Below the pieces are notes generated by a model. The model saw only the letters and a program-made list of their open reading frames with translations. It was not told the origin of the DNA and did not search any database. A DNA stretch of 6,665 bases. It comes from an uncultured Aquabacterium sp. GTDB taxonomy: Bacteria; Pseudomonadota; Gammaproteobacteria; Burkholderiales; Burkholderiaceae_C. Of the stretch, positions 6,474 through 6,665 are shown piece after piece. A program made the translations under genes and the position numbers. Location: positions 1 through 6,665 of the forward strand of contig CALAKR010000422.1 in NCBI GenBank assembly GCA_937923225.1. Reading direction: 5' to 3'. The first letter of the stretch is position 1. The number at the start of each line of letters is the position of its first letter.

Positions 6474-6503
6474 TTTACCCCAGGCGCCCAGGGCGCCTAC
6501 AAT
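6474..6503 (+). promoter_or_regulatory. Candidate uvrD promoter with start point at the ATG
   Basis: TTTACC (6474-6479, 4 of 6 to TTGACA) and TACAAT (6498-6503, 5 of 6 to TATAAT) are 18 bp apart. Six bases separate the -10 from the ATG at 6510, so transcription would start at about the A of the start codon. The spacer is almost filled by an inverted repeat. No CTGT-N8-ACAG LexA box is present in this 85-bp divergent region. Confidence 0.5.
6482..6498. repeat. GC-rich inverted repeat in the spacer of the uvrD promoter
   Basis: AGGCGCCC (6482-6489) and GGGCGCCT (6491-6498) are exact reverse complements around one central A. The repeat fills the -35/-10 spacer and its last base is the first base of the TACAAT -10. 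It could be an operator shared with the divergent YjgN-type gene. As rightward RNA it would make a 7-bp stem with a 3-nt loop, followed after ACAA by five T's, which also resembles an intrinsic terminator. Confidence 0.6.
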
Positions 6504-6509
6504 TTTTGG

Positions 6510-6665
6510 ATGAATTTTCCTGACGACGACCGCGTGCCTGACCTTCTGGGTGCCCCAGCTTCCGCCTTGCTCAAAGGGCTCAACCCCGAACAGCTGGCCG
6601 CCGTGACGGCGCCGCCCGGCCCCTGGCTGATCCTGGCGGGGGCCGGCTCGGGCAAGACGCGCGTG
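6510..6665 (+). CDS. uvrD: UvrD/Rep-type superfamily 1 DNA helicase, first 52 codons, right edge truncated
   Basis: N-terminus of an SF1A 3'-5' DNA helicase (UvrD/PcrA/Rep), an ATP-driven enzyme that unwinds DNA in nucleotide-excision and mismatch repair. After a 20-residue acidic lead, the Q motif GLNPEQLAAV (residues 23-32, Gln28) is followed by the Walker A motif AGAGSGKT (43-50, Lys49 and Thr50). This arrangement, with the ATP-binding loop about 20 residues after the Q motif, is characteristic of UvrD/Rep. UvrD is preferred over Rep from the sequence feel and from having seen uvrD near valS in related genomes, but 52 codons cannot settle this. No Shine-Dalgarno precedes the ATG and the -10 of a candidate promoter lies 6 nt upstream, so the mRNA may be leaderless. 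The gene is divergent from the YjgN-type gene, 85 bp apart. Confidence 0.85.
   Translation, partial: MNFPDDDRVPDLLGAPASALLKGLNPEQLAAVTAPPGPWLILAGAGSGKTRV

Overview
The window is GC-rich DNA (well above 60% by eye) packed with genes in both orientations. Protein sequences and gene order point to a betaproteobacterium of the order Burkholderiales, probably near Comamonadaceae or Sphaerotilaceae. This is a judgement from recognised sequence style, not from a search. The genes look chromosomal and vertically inherited: there is no insertion sequence, phage integrase, tRNA, rRNA or CRISPR array.

Layout. Positions 1-2263 (minus) hold the first 754 codons of valyl-tRNA synthetase, valS, whose 3' end lies off the left edge. 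A 193-bp divergent spacer separates it from a rightward group at 2457-4010. That group encodes a universal stress protein, then a YqjD/ElaB-like DUF883 tail-anchored protein, a YqjE-like two-helix membrane protein and a small YqjK-like protein. The last three keep the yqjD-yqjE-yqjK order known from Escherichia coli. A 53-bp convergent spacer with inverted repeats follows. A leftward pair then occupies 6424-4064: a polytopic YjgN/DUF898 membrane protein and, 30 nt downstream of it, a membrane-anchored M48 zinc metallopeptidase. An 85-bp divergent spacer leads to the first 52 codons of a UvrD/Rep-type helicase, which runs off the right edge.

How the genes work together. valS and uvrD are housekeeping genes flanking two envelope or stress modules. 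The Usp-YqjDEK group looks like a stress or stationary-phase operon in which a ribosome-associated, membrane-anchored protein sits with two small inner-membrane partners. The YjgN-M48 pair looks like a two-gene operon for a membrane protein and a membrane protease. Its function is not known to me.

The most unusual signals are in the spacers. Both valS and uvrD lack a Shine-Dalgarno sequence and instead carry a -10-like hexamer (TAAAAT and TACAAT) exactly 6 nt before the ATG, which is the arrangement expected of leaderless transcripts. The uvrD promoter also has a near-perfect GC-rich inverted repeat in its -35/-10 spacer. I see no convincing wholly new multi-gene system; the under-described parts are the YjgN-M48 pair and the Usp-YqjDEK group.
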